Origin: Ectopseudomonas guguanensis | GTDB lineage: Bacteria; Pseudomonadota; Gammaproteobacteria; Pseudomonadales; Pseudomonadaceae | DNA: 64,000 nucleotides | Reading direction: 5' to 3' | NCBI RefSeq assembly: GCF_900104265.1 | Contig: NZ_FNJJ01000001.1 | Coordinates: forward strand, 136,557 to 200,556 | The notes under the pieces: generated by a model | Told to the model about the DNA's origin: nothing | The model's input: the letters and a program-made list of their open reading frames with translations, nothing else | The model's database searches: none | Shown: piece by piece, positions 22,965-32,587 of the stretch | Numbering within the stretch: position 1 is the first letter of the stretch | Layout: every line of letters begins with the position of its first letter | Made by a program: the position numbers and the translations under genes

Positions 22965-23488
22965 CCCGCACGCCCGCTACCCAGGTCCTCGACACGCGGC
23001 AGGCCAAAGCCGTCGCTGGACAGTTGCAGGCGCAGGCCGTCGCGTCGGCGCTCGGCCAGGCGCAGACGAAAGGGCGTCAGCTCGCCACTGGAGAGGATCA
23101 GCAGCTGCGGCGCGCCCGTGCTGGCCGTCGCCGGCAGGGCGAAGGCCTCGCCCTCGACCTCGAACGCCAGCTCGGCCCAGTCCGGCAGGCGATGGGCCTG
23201 ACGGTCCAGCGCCTGCCACTCGGCGCGCAGCGGGTCGTAACGCATCACTCGATAGCCTTCACGGGTAAAGCTCAGCCCGTATTCGCGGTTGTCCAGCACC
23301 GCTTCGTCGACCAGCACGCCGATCAGCCCGCTGAGCCGCTCGGCCTCGCTGCGCAGCTCGCGCGACGGCCCGGCCATGCCGGTGCTGAACACCGCCAGGC
23401 CGATCAGGCTGCCGAGAATCACCAGCACCACCAGCAGTTCGATCAGGGTGAAGCCACGCTGGCCGCGGTGCGCAGGACTGAGCGACAT
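22961..23488 (-). CDS. xcpU: Type II secretion minor pseudopilin XcpU (GspH)
   Basis: A 175-residue GspH. The leader MSLSPAHRGQRG precedes FTLIELLVVLVILGSLIGLA, with cleavage after Gly and Glu at mature position 5. The remaining residues are the globular domain of the pseudopilus. It lies 7 bp after xcpT and overlaps xcpV by 4 bases. Confidence 0.92.
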   Translation of the reverse strand: MSLSPAHRGQRGFTLIELLVVLVILGSLIGLAVFSTGMAGPSRELRSEAERLSGLIGVLVDEAVLDNREYGLSFTREGYRVMRYDPLRAEWQALDRQAHRLPDWAELAFEVEGEAFALPATASTGAPQLLILSSGELTPFRLRLAERRRDGLRLQLSSDGFGLPRVEDLGSGRAG

Positions 23489-23495
23489 GGTCGGG

Positions 23496-23921
23496 TCAGA
23501 GATCCCAGTTGCCGATGTCGGCGTTCAGGTCGCTGCCGCCCTGCTTGCCATCGGCGCCGAGCGAGTAGAGATCGAAAGCGCCGCGGGTGCCGGGCGCCAG
23601 GTATTGATAAGGGTTACCCCAGGGGTCAACGGGCAGGCGCTTGAGGTAGCCGTCCTTGTTCCAGTTCTTCGCCGGCGGGTTGCCGCTCGGCCTGCTCACC
23701 AGCGCCTCCAGCCCCTGCTGGGTGCTGGGGTAGTTGTGGTTGTCGAGCTTGTACATGTCCAGCGCCGCGCCGATGGCGCGAATGTCGTTCTGCGCCGCGG
23801 TGACCTTGGCCTGATCCGGCCGGCTCATCACCTGCGGCACCACCAGCGCAGCGAGAATCCCGAGGATCACCACCACCACCATGATTTCGATAAGCGTGAA
23901 GCCTGTCTGACGTTTTCTCAC
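23496..23921 (-). CDS. xcpT: Type II secretion major pseudopilin XcpT (GspG)
   Basis: A 141-residue GspG, the main pseudopilus subunit. The leader MRKRQTG is followed by FTLIEIMVVVVILGILAALVV. The conserved DPWGNPYQY and GADGKQGGSDLNADIGNW segments include the calcium-binding loop of major pseudopilins. It lies 3 bp after xcpS within the operon. Confidence 0.96.
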   Translation of the reverse strand: MRKRQTGFTLIEIMVVVVILGILAALVVPQVMSRPDQAKVTAAQNDIRAIGAALDMYKLDNHNYPSTQQGLEALVSRPSGNPPAKNWNKDGYLKRLPVDPWGNPYQYLAPGTRGAFDLYSLGADGKQGGSDLNADIGNWDL

Positions 23922-23924
23922 CTG

Positions 23925-25142
23925 TTACCCCACCATTTGGTTCAACGAAAGAATCGGCAGCAGGATGGCCAGCACGATCACCAGCACCACTGCGCCCATG
24001 AAAACCAGCATGAACGGCTCGAACAATCCGACCAGCAAGGCGATCTGTGCGCCGAGGTCGTTTTCCTGGTTCTTCGCCGTGCGCGCCAGCATCTGATCCA
24101 GCTCGCCGGAGCGCTCGCCGCTGGCGATCATGTGCAGCATCATCGGCGGGAACTGTCCGGTGGCCTCCAGCGAACGGGTCAGGCTGCCGCCCTCGCGCAC
24201 CTTCTGCGCGGCCACCAGCACCTCGCCGCGGATCACCCGGTTGCCGATCACCTCGCCGGCGATCGCCAGCGCCTCCACCAGCGGCACGCCACTGCGGGTG
24301 AGGATCGCCAGGGTCGAGGCGAAGCGCGCGCAATCGGTGGCGCGGCCCAGCCGGCCGATCAACGGCAGGCGCAAGAGAAATCGATGCCAGCGCAGCCTGA
24401 ACGTCTCGTCGCGCAGCGCCGCGCGCAAGGCGACGATCACCAGTATCAGCGCCACCAGAGCGACCAGCCCCCAGGCCTTGACCCAGTCGCTCAGGGCGAT
24501 CAGCCCGCGGGTCAGGGCAGGCAGGGTCTGCCCGGAATCGACGAAGACCTTGACCACGTCCGGCACCACGTAACCGAGCAGGAAGCCGACGATCAACAGG
24601 GAGGCGCACATCAGGATCACCGGGTAGAGCAAGGCCAGCTGCACCTTCTGCCGCGACTGCTGACGCTGCTCGGTGTAGTCGGCCAGTTGCTCCAGCACCG
24701 GGCCGAGATGCCCGGCATGCTCGCCGGCTGCCACCGTGGCGCGGTACAGCTCGGGAAAGGCGGCCGGGAATTCCTTGAGGCTGCCGGCCAGGCTGTGACC
24801 TTCCAGCACGCGGGCGCGCACCGCCAGCAACATGCCCTGGATACGCGAATTGGTGGATTGCGCAGCCGCGGCGCGCAACGCTTCCTCGATGGGCAGCGCC
24901 GCCTGGATCAGTGTCGCCAGCTGTCGGGTGACCAGCGCCAGATCGCGCGCCGACAGGCCACGGGCAAAGCCCAGGCGCGCCTGGCCACTGCCCTGCTCGC
25001 GGCTGCGCGTGGCCTTGACCTCTAGCGGCGCCAATTGACGCTCGCGCAGCAGTTGGCGCACCTGACGCGCGCTGTCGGCCTCCAGTACACCCTTCTGCTG
25101 GCGACCGCGCCCGTCCAGGGCGATGTATTCAAAGGCTGCCAT
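23925..25142 (-). CDS. xcpS: Type II secretion inner-membrane platform protein XcpS (GspF)
   Basis: A 405-residue polytopic GspF/PilC-type protein. Two homologous cytoplasmic helical domains (about 70-165 and 275-370) are each followed by membrane segments: about 170-195, 220-240 and 375-400. It is the core of the assembly platform. A REP palindrome fills the 123 bp between xcpR and xcpS. Confidence 0.94.
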   Translation of the reverse strand: MAAFEYIALDGRGRQQKGVLEADSARQVRQLLRERQLAPLEVKATRSREQGSGQARLGFARGLSARDLALVTRQLATLIQAALPIEEALRAAAAQSTNSRIQGMLLAVRARVLEGHSLAGSLKEFPAAFPELYRATVAAGEHAGHLGPVLEQLADYTEQRQQSRQKVQLALLYPVILMCASLLIVGFLLGYVVPDVVKVFVDSGQTLPALTRGLIALSDWVKAWGLVALVALILVIVALRAALRDETFRLRWHRFLLRLPLIGRLGRATDCARFASTLAILTRSGVPLVEALAIAGEVIGNRVIRGEVLVAAQKVREGGSLTRSLEATGQFPPMMLHMIASGERSGELDQMLARTAKNQENDLGAQIALLVGLFEPFMLVFMGAVVLVIVLAILLPILSLNQMVG

Positions 25143-25166
25143 CGAAAGGTCGCCCCAGTTGTTTCC

Positions 25167-25238
25167 GTAGGAGCGGCTTCAGCCGCGATTCACAACGACC
25201 CGCGGCTGAAGCGCAATGCCGCCCTGCCGCTCCTGCAA
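25167..25238. repeat. REP palindrome between xcpR and xcpS
   Basis: GTAGGAGCGGCTTCAGCCGC at the left and a complementary GCGGCTGAAGC ... CGCTCCTGC at the right form a bipartite inverted repeat, of the same family as 5863-5926. Confidence 0.7.
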
Positions 25239-25265
25239 GAGCCATTGCCAGTATCCCTCTCAGCA

Positions 25266-26753
25266 TCATTCTTCCCGCGTCACGCGCAGCACTTCTTCCA
25301 CCGTGGTCACCCCTTCCAGCACCTTGCGCCGGCCATCGTCACGGATGCTCGGCCCGAGGGTACGGGCGTGACGGGTCATGTCCTGCTCGGAAGCGCGGCT
25401 GTGCACTAGGGTGCGCATGGTTTCATCGAACACCACCAGTTCGTAGATGCCGGTCCGCCCGCGATAGCCCTGCTGGTGGCAGTGGGCGCAACCGCGCGCA
25501 TGGTAAAGGGTCGGCGGCGAGCTGGCCGGTACGCCGAGCAATGCGCATTCGGCCGCATCGGCCGGATAAGGTTCCTTGCACGCCGGGCAGAGCACGCGCA
25601 CCAGGCGCTGGGCCAGCACGCCGAGCAGCGAGGAGGAAAGCAGAAAAGGCTCCACGCCCATGTCCACCAGGCGGGTGATGGCGCCGATGGCGCTGTTGGT
25701 GTGCAGGGTCGACAGCACCAGGTGACCGGTCAGCGAGGCCTGCACGGCGATCTCGGCGGTTTCCTTGTCGCGGATCTCGCCGACCATCACCACGTCCGGG
25801 TCCTGACGCAGGATGGCGCGCAGGCCGCGAGCGAAAGTCATGTCCACCTTGCTGTTGACCTGGGTCTGGCCGATGCCTTCGAGGTGGTACTCGATGGGGT
25901 CCTCGACGGTGAGGATGTTGCGCGTGTGGTCGTTGAGGCTGACCAGGCTGGCGTACAGCGTGGTGGTCTTGCCCGAGCCGGTCGGGCCGGTGACCAGCAG
26001 GATGCCGTGCGGCTTGCGCACGGTTTCCTCCATCAGCGCACGGTCCTCGGCGCGCATGCCCAGGTGCTGCAGCGACAGGCGCCCGGCCTGCTTGTCGAGC
26101 AGACGCAGCACCACCCGCTCGCCATTGGCCGAGGGCAATGTGGAGACGCGAATATCCACCTCGCGCCCGCCGACCTTGAGCGAGATGCGTCCGTCCTGCG
26201 GCACGCGCTTCTCGGCGATGTCCAGTCGCGCCATCACCTTGACCCGTGAAACCAGCAGCGCGGCCAGTTCACGCTTGGGCTCGAGCACCTCACGCAGGAT
26301 ACCGTCGACGCGAAAGCGTACCACCAGGCGTTTCTCGAAGGTTTCCAGGTGGATATCGGAAGCATTCTCCTTGATCGCTTCGCCGAGGATGGCGTTGATC
26401 AGGCGGATGATCGGTGCATCGTCCTCCTGCTCCAGCAGGTCTTCGGTTTCCGGCACCTGATCCGCCAGCGAGGCCAGGTCGAGGCTGCCGCCGATGTCCT
26501 CGGCCAACTGCATGGAAGCGGAGTCGTGTTGATAGGCAGCGCCCAGCGCCTGGGCGAATTCCTGGGCGCCGAGCACCTGCAACGGCAGCGCACGACCGGC
26601 GAAGCGCTGCGCTTCGGCCAGCGCCACGGGGTCGCAATCGGCGCGGTGAGCCAGGCTGGCGCGCCCGTCATGCATGACGAAGACCACGCCATGACGCTTG
26701 GCGAAGCTGAAAGGCAGGCGGCGCAGTGGAGTATCGAGCAGCGAAGCGTTCAT
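25266..26753 (-). CDS. xcpR: Type II secretion ATPase XcpR (GspE)
   Basis: A 495-residue secretion ATPase that powers pseudopilus assembly from the cytoplasm. An N-terminal domain binding XcpY is followed by a RecA-like domain with Walker [11 protein letters not shown] (about 255-264), an Asp box, the Walker B region [12 protein letters not shown], and a zinc domain with CPAC and CAHC pairs (about 400-445). It is the first gene of xcpR-S-T-U-V-W-X-Y-Z, divergent from xcpPQ. Confidence 0.96.
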   Translation of the reverse strand: MNASLLDTPLRRLPFSFAKRHGVVFVMHDGRASLAHRADCDPVALAEAQRFAGRALPLQVLGAQEFAQALGAAYQHDSASMQLAEDIGGSLDLASLADQVPETEDLLEQEDDAPIIRLINAILGEAIKENASDIHLETFEKRLVVRFRVDGILREVLEPKRELAALLVSRVKVMARLDIAEKRVPQDGRISLKVGGREVDIRVSTLPSANGERVVLRLLDKQAGRLSLQHLGMRAEDRALMEETVRKPHGILLVTGPTGSGKTTTLYASLVSLNDHTRNILTVEDPIEYHLEGIGQTQVNSKVDMTFARGLRAILRQDPDVVMVGEIRDKETAEIAVQASLTGHLVLSTLHTNSAIGAITRLVDMGVEPFLLSSSLLGVLAQRLVRVLCPACKEPYPADAAECALLGVPASSPPTLYHARGCAHCHQQGYRGRTGIYELVVFDETMRTLVHSRASEQDMTRHARTLGPSIRDDGRRKVLEGVTTVEEVLRVTREE

Positions 26754-27135
26754 GCGTGACCTTAGAACAGAACCTTATCCCGGTAGTACAGCCTAACCTG
26801 ACTGCTTGACCCAATGACTACATATGGGACGGTCTTTTTTGTAATGGTTATCAAATTATCTTTAACACATTGACTAGAAGTGCACACTCACCCTATTTGG
26901 GGGATGCCAAGGCCGCGCAGGCTGTTATGATCGACGCGCGACGCCCCAGGCCATAAGAAGAACAGGGTCGGTATGAAAAGTCGTCGAGCGAAGGTCAGGC
27001 CATAGCGGTGGCAAGGAACGCATGGAGCCGTGCTCGTTGCACACTCCATCAGCGAACACGCCGAGCCTGTTTCAGCGCTGAATCACCCAGGACTTTTCGT
27101 ACAGAGCCTAGAACGTCGTTTGCGGAGTACAGCCT
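26754..27135. promoter_or_regulatory. Divergent xcpR / xcpP promoter region
   Basis: This is a 382-bp non-coding region between divergent T2SS operons, with an AT-rich island at 26800-26900 unlike its surroundings. A possible plus-strand promoter is TTGACT at 26870 and CTATTT at 26893 with a 17-bp spacer; the fit is weak. No gene is seen. Confidence 0.45.
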
Positions 27136-27777
27136 TTGCCCAATCCGGCCCTTTCCCTGCGGCTCAAGGAAAATGCCCCGAGCCTGATCGGCATGCTCGT
27201 GCTGATCCTTTCAAGCGTGAGCCTGGCATGGCAGAGCGCTGAATTGCTGCGCCTGGTGCGCGGCCCCCTGCAGTCGCCCCCCGGTCAGACCGCCTCCCTC
27301 CCCGAACAACGCGCCCAGGCGCCGATCGCCCAACTGTTCGGCACGCCAAGCCAGGCCGACAGCGGCCCGCCACCGGCCACCAACCTGCAACTGACCCTGC
27401 TCGGCAGCTTCGTGCACAACGACCCGCAACGCTCCAGTGCACTGATCCAGCGCCAGGGTCAGAGCGCCCAGCGCTATGCCATCGGCATGGACGTGGACAA
27501 CGGCGTACGCCTCGACGCCGTCTACGCCGACCGCGTCGAGCTGCTGCGCAACGGCCGCCGTGAAAGCCTCACCTTCCCGCGTCAGCAAAGCGGGCAATAC
27601 AGCTACACGCCGCCGGTCGAAGTCGGCGGGGACGATTCGCTGCAACAGCTCGATCAACTCGAACAGGACAATCTCGAACAACTGCGCCAGCGCATGCAAG
27701 AGCTGCGCGAACAGATGGAAGCCTCCGGCACCCTGCCCGAGGAAACGACCGCCGATCAGCCCATGGAAAGCGACTGA
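27136..27777 (+). CDS. xcpP: Type II secretion inner-membrane protein XcpP (GspC)
   Basis: A 213-residue GspC. It has a short cytoplasmic N-terminus, one TM (about 18-33), a Pro-rich linker, the homology region (about 75-130, LQLTLLGSFVHNDPQRSSALI) that contacts the secretin, and a C-terminal coiled coil (about 175-200) instead of a PDZ domain, as in P. aeruginosa XcpP. Translation must begin at the TTG at 27136: a stop lies nine codons upstream, no other start codon occurs before the TM, and GGAG sits 8 bp upstream. It is followed by xcpQ after 4 bp. Confidence 0.92.
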   Translation: MPNPALSLRLKENAPSLIGMLVLILSSVSLAWQSAELLRLVRGPLQSPPGQTASLPEQRAQAPIAQLFGTPSQADSGPPPATNLQLTLLGSFVHNDPQRSSALIQRQGQSAQRYAIGMDVDNGVRLDAVYADRVELLRNGRRESLTFPRQQSGQYSYTPPVEVGGDDSLQQLDQLEQDNLEQLRQRMQELREQMEASGTLPEETTADQPMESD

Positions 27778-27781
27778 ACCG

Positions 27782-29728
27782 ATGCATGTTCTCCGAAGCC
27801 GACTGACCCTTGCCCTCCTCGCCGCCAGCCTGGCCACCGCCCCCCCGCCCCTGCTCGCGCAGATCCAGCAGGCACCGGCCAGCGCCAACCAGCAGGAAGA
27901 AAGCTGGACCATCAACCTCAAAGGCGCCGATATCCGCGAATTCATCGACCAGATCGCCAGCATCACCGGGCAGACCTTCGTCGTCGACCCGCGCGTGAAG
28001 GGCCAGGTCAACGTGGTATCGAGCACGCCGCTGGGGCTGTCCGAGGTCTATCAACTGTTCCTCTCGGTGATGGCCACCCACGGCTTCAGCGTGCTGACCC
28101 AGGGCGACCAGGCGCGCATCGTGCCCAACGCCGAGGCCAAGGCCGAAGCCGATGCCGGGCGCCCGGCGCCGGATCGCCTGGAAACCCGCCTGATCCAGGT
28201 GCAGCATGCACCGGTGGCCGAACTGATCCCGCTGATTCGCCCACTGGTGCCGCAGTATGGCCACCTGGCAGCCGTCACCTCGTCCAACGCGCTGATCATC
28301 AGCGACCGCAGTGCCAACATCGCCCGCATCGAGGACCTGATGCGCCAGCTCGACCAGAGCGGCGCGCAGGATTTCAGCGTGGTCACCCTGCAGCACGCCT
28401 GGGTGATGGATGCCGCCGAAGTGCTCAACACCTCCATTGCCCGCGGTCAGGCCAAGGGCACCAGCGCCACCCAGGTGGTGGCCGATGCCCGCACCAATCG
28501 CCTGATCCTGCTCGGCCCGCCGGACGCGCGCGCCAAGCTGGCCGACCTCGCCCGCTCGCTGGACAGCCCCAGCAGCCGCTCGGCCAACACCCGGGTGATC
28601 CGTCTGCGCCACAACAATGCCAAGTCGCTGGCCGAAACCCTCGGTGATATCTCCGAGGGCCTGAAGAACAAGGAGGGCAGCGAAACCACCGGCCGCCAGT
28701 CCAACATCCTCATCCGCGCCGACGAGAGCCTCAACGCCCTTGTACTGCTGGCCGAGCCCGACCTGGTCGCCACCCTCGAAGACATCGTGCGCCAGCTCGA
28801 CGTGCCGCGCGCCCAAGTAATGGTCGAAGCGGCCATCGTCGAAGTCTCCGGCGACATCACCGACGCCGTCGGCGTACAGTGGGCGGTGGATGCCCGCGGC
28901 AATACCGGCGGCCTGGGCGGGGTCAACTTCGGCGGCACCGGCCTGTCGGTCGGCACCGTGCTGCAGATCCTGCAAAGCGGCGAGATCCCCGAGAATACCA
29001 CCCTGCCCGACGGCGCCATCATCGGCATCGGCAGCGACCGCTTCGGCGCGCTGATCACCGCCCTGTCGGCCAACAGCAAGAGCAACCTGCTGTCCACCCC
29101 GAGCCTGCTGACCCTGGACAACCAGAAGGCGGAAATCCTCGTCGGGCAGAACGTGCCCTTCCAGACCGGCTCCTACACCACCGACGCCTCGGGCGCCGGC
29201 AACCCCTTCACCACCATCGAGCGCAAGGACATCGGCGTGACCCTCAAGGTCACCCCAAGCATCAACGAAGGTGCCACCCTGCGCCTGGAGATCGAGCAGG
29301 AAATCTCCTCCATCGCCCCCAGCACCGGGCTCAATGCCCAGGCGGTGGACCTGGTGACCAACAAGCGCTCGATCAAGAGCACCATCCTCGCCGACGACGG
29401 CCAGGTGATCGTGCTCGGCGGCCTGATTCAGGACGACGTCACCCAATCCATCTCCAAGGTGCCACTGCTCGGCGACATCCCGCTGATCGGCGGGCTGTTC
29501 CGCTCGACCCGCGACTCCCACGTCAAGCGCAACCTGATGGTCTTCCTGCGGCCCACGGTGGTACGCGACGGCGCCGGCCTGGCCGCGCTGTCGGGCAAGA
29601 AGTACAGCGATATCCGCATCATCGGCAACGGCGGCAACAACAATGGCCGCCCCAGCATCCTGCCCAGCCAGCCGAGCCAGCTGTTCGACGGCCAGGGCGC
29701 GCCGGCAGTGGATTTGCGCCAGCAGTAA
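27782..29728 (+). CDS. xcpQ: Type II secretion outer-membrane secretin XcpQ (GspD)
   Basis: A 648-residue secretin. A signal peptide ends around LLAQ (residue 27). N0 begins at WTINLKGADIREFIDQI, followed by N1-N3 repeats (about 125-350). The C-terminal secretin core contains VGQNVPFQTG and the conserved VPLLGDIPLIGGLFR segment, and the S-domain-like tail ends FDGQGAPAVDLRQQ. It forms the multimeric exit pore. The start ATG is 4 bp after xcpP; a longer open frame overlapping xcpP has no support. Confidence 0.96.
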   Translation: MHVLRSRLTLALLAASLATAPPPLLAQIQQAPASANQQEESWTINLKGADIREFIDQIASITGQTFVVDPRVKGQVNVVSSTPLGLSEVYQLFLSVMATHGFSVLTQGDQARIVPNAEAKAEADAGRPAPDRLETRLIQVQHAPVAELIPLIRPLVPQYGHLAAVTSSNALIISDRSANIARIEDLMRQLDQSGAQDFSVVTLQHAWVMDAAEVLNTSIARGQAKGTSATQVVADARTNRLILLGPPDARAKLADLARSLDSPSSRSANTRVIRLRHNNAKSLAETLGDISEGLKNKEGSETTGRQSNILIRADESLNALVLLAEPDLVATLEDIVRQLDVPRAQVMVEAAIVEVSGDITDAVGVQWAVDARGNTGGLGGVNFGGTGLSVGTVLQILQSGEIPENTTLPDGAIIGIGSDRFGALITALSANSKSNLLSTPSLLTLDNQKAEILVGQNVPFQTGSYTTDASGAGNPFTTIERKDIGVTLKVTPSINEGATLRLEIEQEISSIAPSTGLNAQAVDLVTNKRSIKSTILADDGQVIVLGGLIQDDVTQSISKVPLLGDIPLIGGLFRSTRDSHVKRNLMVFLRPTVVRDGAGLAALSGKKYSDIRIIGNGGNNNGRPSILPSQPSQLFDGQGAPAVDLRQQ

Positions 29729-29786
29729 GGTAGAGCGTCATCTCGCGGACGGGTGCAATCCCCGGGAAAGGCAATAGCGGCGCCAC

Positions 29787-30210
29787 CAACCGTGGGAGGC
29801 GCTTCAGCGGCGACGGTGTCTAAAGCAGTCGCGGCTAAAGCCCCTCCCCCTGAGCCAAGCGGCTTGCCCCTCTTCACAGCTGCACAAAAGATCGTAAGGC
29901 GGTTAAAAACGCCGGAATGGCGGCGGGTTGCACCCGCCCTACGCTGAATCGAGCAGCCCCACAAACCGTGGGGGGCGCTTTAGCGGCGACGGTTTCTACA
30001 GCAGTCGCGGCTAAAGCCGCTCCTACAGCCAACGCGGCTTCGCCCCCCTCTTCACAGGTGCACGAAACATCGCAAGGCGGGTGAAAAACGCCGGAATGGC
30101 GATGGCGGGTTGCACCCGCCCTACGCTGAATTGAGCAGCCCCACAAACCGTGGGAGGCGCTTTAGTGGCGACAGGCTGCGCAGCAATCGCGGCTAAAGCC
30201 GCTCCTACAA
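29787..30210. repeat. Three imperfect tandem copies (about 176 and 182 bp apart) with REP palindromes
   Basis: Units begin CCGTGGGAGGCGCTTTAGCGG (or close variants) near 29790, 29966 and 30148. Each includes a GTCGCGGCTAAAGC arm, and the first two contain an internal ACGCCGGAATGGCG and GGGTTGCACCCGCCCTACGC palindrome. No gene is seen in the 532 bp between xcpQ and the amidase gene. Confidence 0.8.
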
Positions 30211-30260
30211 CTTGCCCCTCTGCCATCACGACCCTTGAAGCCCCCTTGCCTCTCGAACAA

Positions 30261-31964
30261 TCAGCCCAGCGGCGGCGTGCGCGGCGGCACCTGGCGCTTG
30301 TTGCCGGTGGACTCGTAGGCCGCCGCCAGTTGCAGCAGCGCCGAATCGTCGTAGGCGCGGCCGGCGAAGGTCAGGCCCACCGGCATGCCGATATCGGCCA
30401 TCACGCCCATCGGCACGGTCACGGTGGGCACACCCAGGTGACGAATCGCCAGGTTGCCGTTGGCCACCCACACGCCGTTGCTCCAGGCGATGTCGGCGGA
30501 GGCCGGGTTGACGTCGGCATCGGCCGGCGCCACGTCGGCTACGGTGGGGAACAGCACCGCGTCCAGGCCCAGCTCGTCCATCCAGTCTTCCAGGTCGATC
30601 TTGCGTGTGCGCTCCAGGCCGCGCAGGCCGTCGGGCAGCGTGGCGATCTGATCCCAGGGCTTGATGCCGCGCTTGGCCATGTTGACGTACTCGTCCATGC
30701 CCGCCGCCAGGTCGCCCTCGCGGTTCGGCAGCGTGCCGGGGTCGTGCGGGAAGATCTGCGGGCCGTCCACATCGGCCAGACGGTTGAGCTTCGGGTCACC
30801 GTTGGCGCGCAGGAAATCGTCGAAGGCCCAGCCACTCAGCTCCCATAGCTCGTCATGCAGGAATTCAGGGCTGACGATGCCGCGATTGAACACGGTCGGC
30901 GCGCCGGGGCGGTCGCCCTCGCAGTTGGATACCAGCGGGAAGTCCACTTCCACCACTTCGGCGCCGGCCGCCTCCAGCGCCTGGCGCGCCGCCTGCCACA
31001 GGGCGATCACCGTCGGCCGGGTGTGGATGCGCTGGCCGGTCGGCCCGCCGATACCCGGATTGTCACTGGTACCGGCCAGTTCGTCCTTGTTGATGAACAT
31101 CTTCGGCACGCCCAGGCGCTTACCCTTGAGCGCGTCGGCCTTGGCCGCCAGCGCCAGGTAGGACTCGGGACGCACATCAGAGGCTTTCGGGATCGGCACC
31201 CAGGGCTGCAAGCGCCATAGGTCGCCACGGGTGTCCGGATCATCGGCCACCACCACGTCGAGCACCTGCAGCAGGTCGGCCATGGTGCGGGCATAGGGCA
31301 CCACCACGTCCATGGTCGGCGTCAGCGGCCAGTTGCCACGCACCGAGATCACCCCGCGCGACGGCGTGTAGGCGCACAGGCCGTTGTTCGAGGCTGGGCC
31401 GCGCCCGCTGGACCAGGTTTCCTCAGCCAGACCGAAGGCGGCGAAGCTGGCAGCAGTGGCGGTACCGGCGCCGTTGGACGAGCCGGAAGCGAACGGCGCG
31501 GTGAGGTAATCGGCGTTGTACGGGCTTTCGGCGCGGCCATAGACGCCGCGCTGCATGCCGCCGTTGGCCATCGGCGGCATGTTGGTCTTGCCCAGGCAGA
31601 TGGCGCCAGCGGCGCGCAGGCGCTCGATAGTGAAGGCGTCGCGCTGCGCCACCAGCGCCTTGAACGCCGGGCTACCGGAGGCGGCCGTCAGGCCCTTGAC
31701 CAGGTAGCTGTCCTTGGCGGTGTAGGGGATGCCATCGAGCGGGCCGAGCGTCTCGCCGCGGGCGCGGCGCGCGTCGGAGGCCTCGGCTTCCTTCAGCGCA
31801 TCGGGGTTGCGCACCACCACCGCATTGAGTCTGGTCGGCGTGTTCGGGCCGTCGTAGGCATCGATACGCGCCAGATAGGCCTTGACCAGTTCGACCGCCG
31901 TGGTGCGGCCGGACTCCAGCGCAGCACGCAGTTCGGCGATGGAAACTTCGGTTACCTCGATCAT
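30261..31964 (-). CDS. Amidase-signature family hydrolase
   Basis: A 567-residue amidase-signature enzyme, a Ser-cisSer-Lys amide hydrolase. The catalytic lysine is Lys84 in GIPYTAKDSY. The cis-Ser lies in SGSSNGAG (about residue 163). The nucleophile is probably Ser186 in TWSSGRGPASNNG, where the usual GGSIR core is altered. The scissor segment PTSRG-like (YTPSRGVISVRGNWPLT) follows. No signal peptide is evident. The start at MIEVTEVSIAELR is chosen because 39 upstream codons look non-coding. The substrate is unknown. Confidence 0.85.
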   Translation of the reverse strand: MIEVTEVSIAELRAALESGRTTAVELVKAYLARIDAYDGPNTPTRLNAVVVRNPDALKEAEASDARRARGETLGPLDGIPYTAKDSYLVKGLTAASGSPAFKALVAQRDAFTIERLRAAGAICLGKTNMPPMANGGMQRGVYGRAESPYNADYLTAPFASGSSNGAGTATAASFAAFGLAEETWSSGRGPASNNGLCAYTPSRGVISVRGNWPLTPTMDVVVPYARTMADLLQVLDVVVADDPDTRGDLWRLQPWVPIPKASDVRPESYLALAAKADALKGKRLGVPKMFINKDELAGTSDNPGIGGPTGQRIHTRPTVIALWQAARQALEAAGAEVVEVDFPLVSNCEGDRPGAPTVFNRGIVSPEFLHDELWELSGWAFDDFLRANGDPKLNRLADVDGPQIFPHDPGTLPNREGDLAAGMDEYVNMAKRGIKPWDQIATLPDGLRGLERTRKIDLEDWMDELGLDAVLFPTVADVAPADADVNPASADIAWSNGVWVANGNLAIRHLGVPTVTVPMGVMADIGMPVGLTFAGRAYDDSALLQLAAAYESTGNKRQVPPRTPPLG

Positions 31965-32173
31965 GGTGTCATCACTCGCAGAAGGCGGGCCGGCGCAACC
32001 GGCCCCGGATACGAAAACAGCACGTGCACGGCCAACGCTCGAGGGCAGTCCAGCCGTGCAACCATGCGCCCGATGATACATGTCGCCGGGCCTTGGCAGC
32101 AGTCCGTGCCGATGGTCAGGCGGCGGCCAAGGCGATACAGTCTCGGCACCGCGCTGCAGGTAGAGAAAGGCTC

Positions 32174-32527
32174 ATGACCCGCGAAGAACGCATCCAGCTG
32201 TGGTCGGCACTGTCGGAAGTGTTCGTCGACAACGAGGCCGACTACGCCTTCATCGCCAGCCAGGTGGCAGGTTTCGACCGCACGATGGTGCAAGCGGCCT
32301 TCTACGAGGACGTCGCCCCGGCGTGCTACTCCAACATGCTCGCCCCCATCCCGCCGATCTGGACAGGCTTCGACAGCTCCTGGCTGAGTGCAGCCATCGA
32401 GCAGGCCCGAGCCGCCCGGGGCCACTCCAGCCTGCGCCGCCTGCGCGACCGACTCTTCGTCGCCTACTTGCGCCGCGCCCTGCAATCGGAATGGGCGAAG
32501 ATCGTGCAGGAGCTCGATCGCCTCTGA
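32174..32527 (+). CDS. Conserved hypothetical protein (DUF7079-like)
   Basis: A 117-residue soluble protein starting MTREERIQLWSALSEVFVDNE, resembling the DUF7079 group of small bacterial proteins; this assignment is from memory and tentative. It is predicted mostly alpha-helical, with a Trp/Phe-rich middle and no signal or TM. GAGAAAGG just upstream could serve as a ribosome binding site. Function unknown. It lies divergent from the amidase gene and 60 bp ahead of the GFA-family gene. Confidence 0.7.
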   Translation: MTREERIQLWSALSEVFVDNEADYAFIASQVAGFDRTMVQAAFYEDVAPACYSNMLAPIPPIWTGFDSSWLSAAIEQARAARGHSSLRRLRDRLFVAYLRRALQSEWAKIVQELDRL

Positions 32528-32587
32528 CCCCTCCCGACGTCGCCTGCTAAGGTCTCTATGCAGGCCAAAGCCTGGGAGGACAAGAAT

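Noticed and set aside
26754-27135. An additional small gene upstream of xcpR, as reported in some pseudomonads
   Set aside because: No open frame with a start, ribosome binding site and coding character is visible in the 382-bp divergent region.
27569-29521. 650-codon minus-strand frame opposite xcpQ
   Set aside because: Mirror frame of a GC-rich secretin gene, with composition and boundaries that follow xcpQ. No motif recognised.
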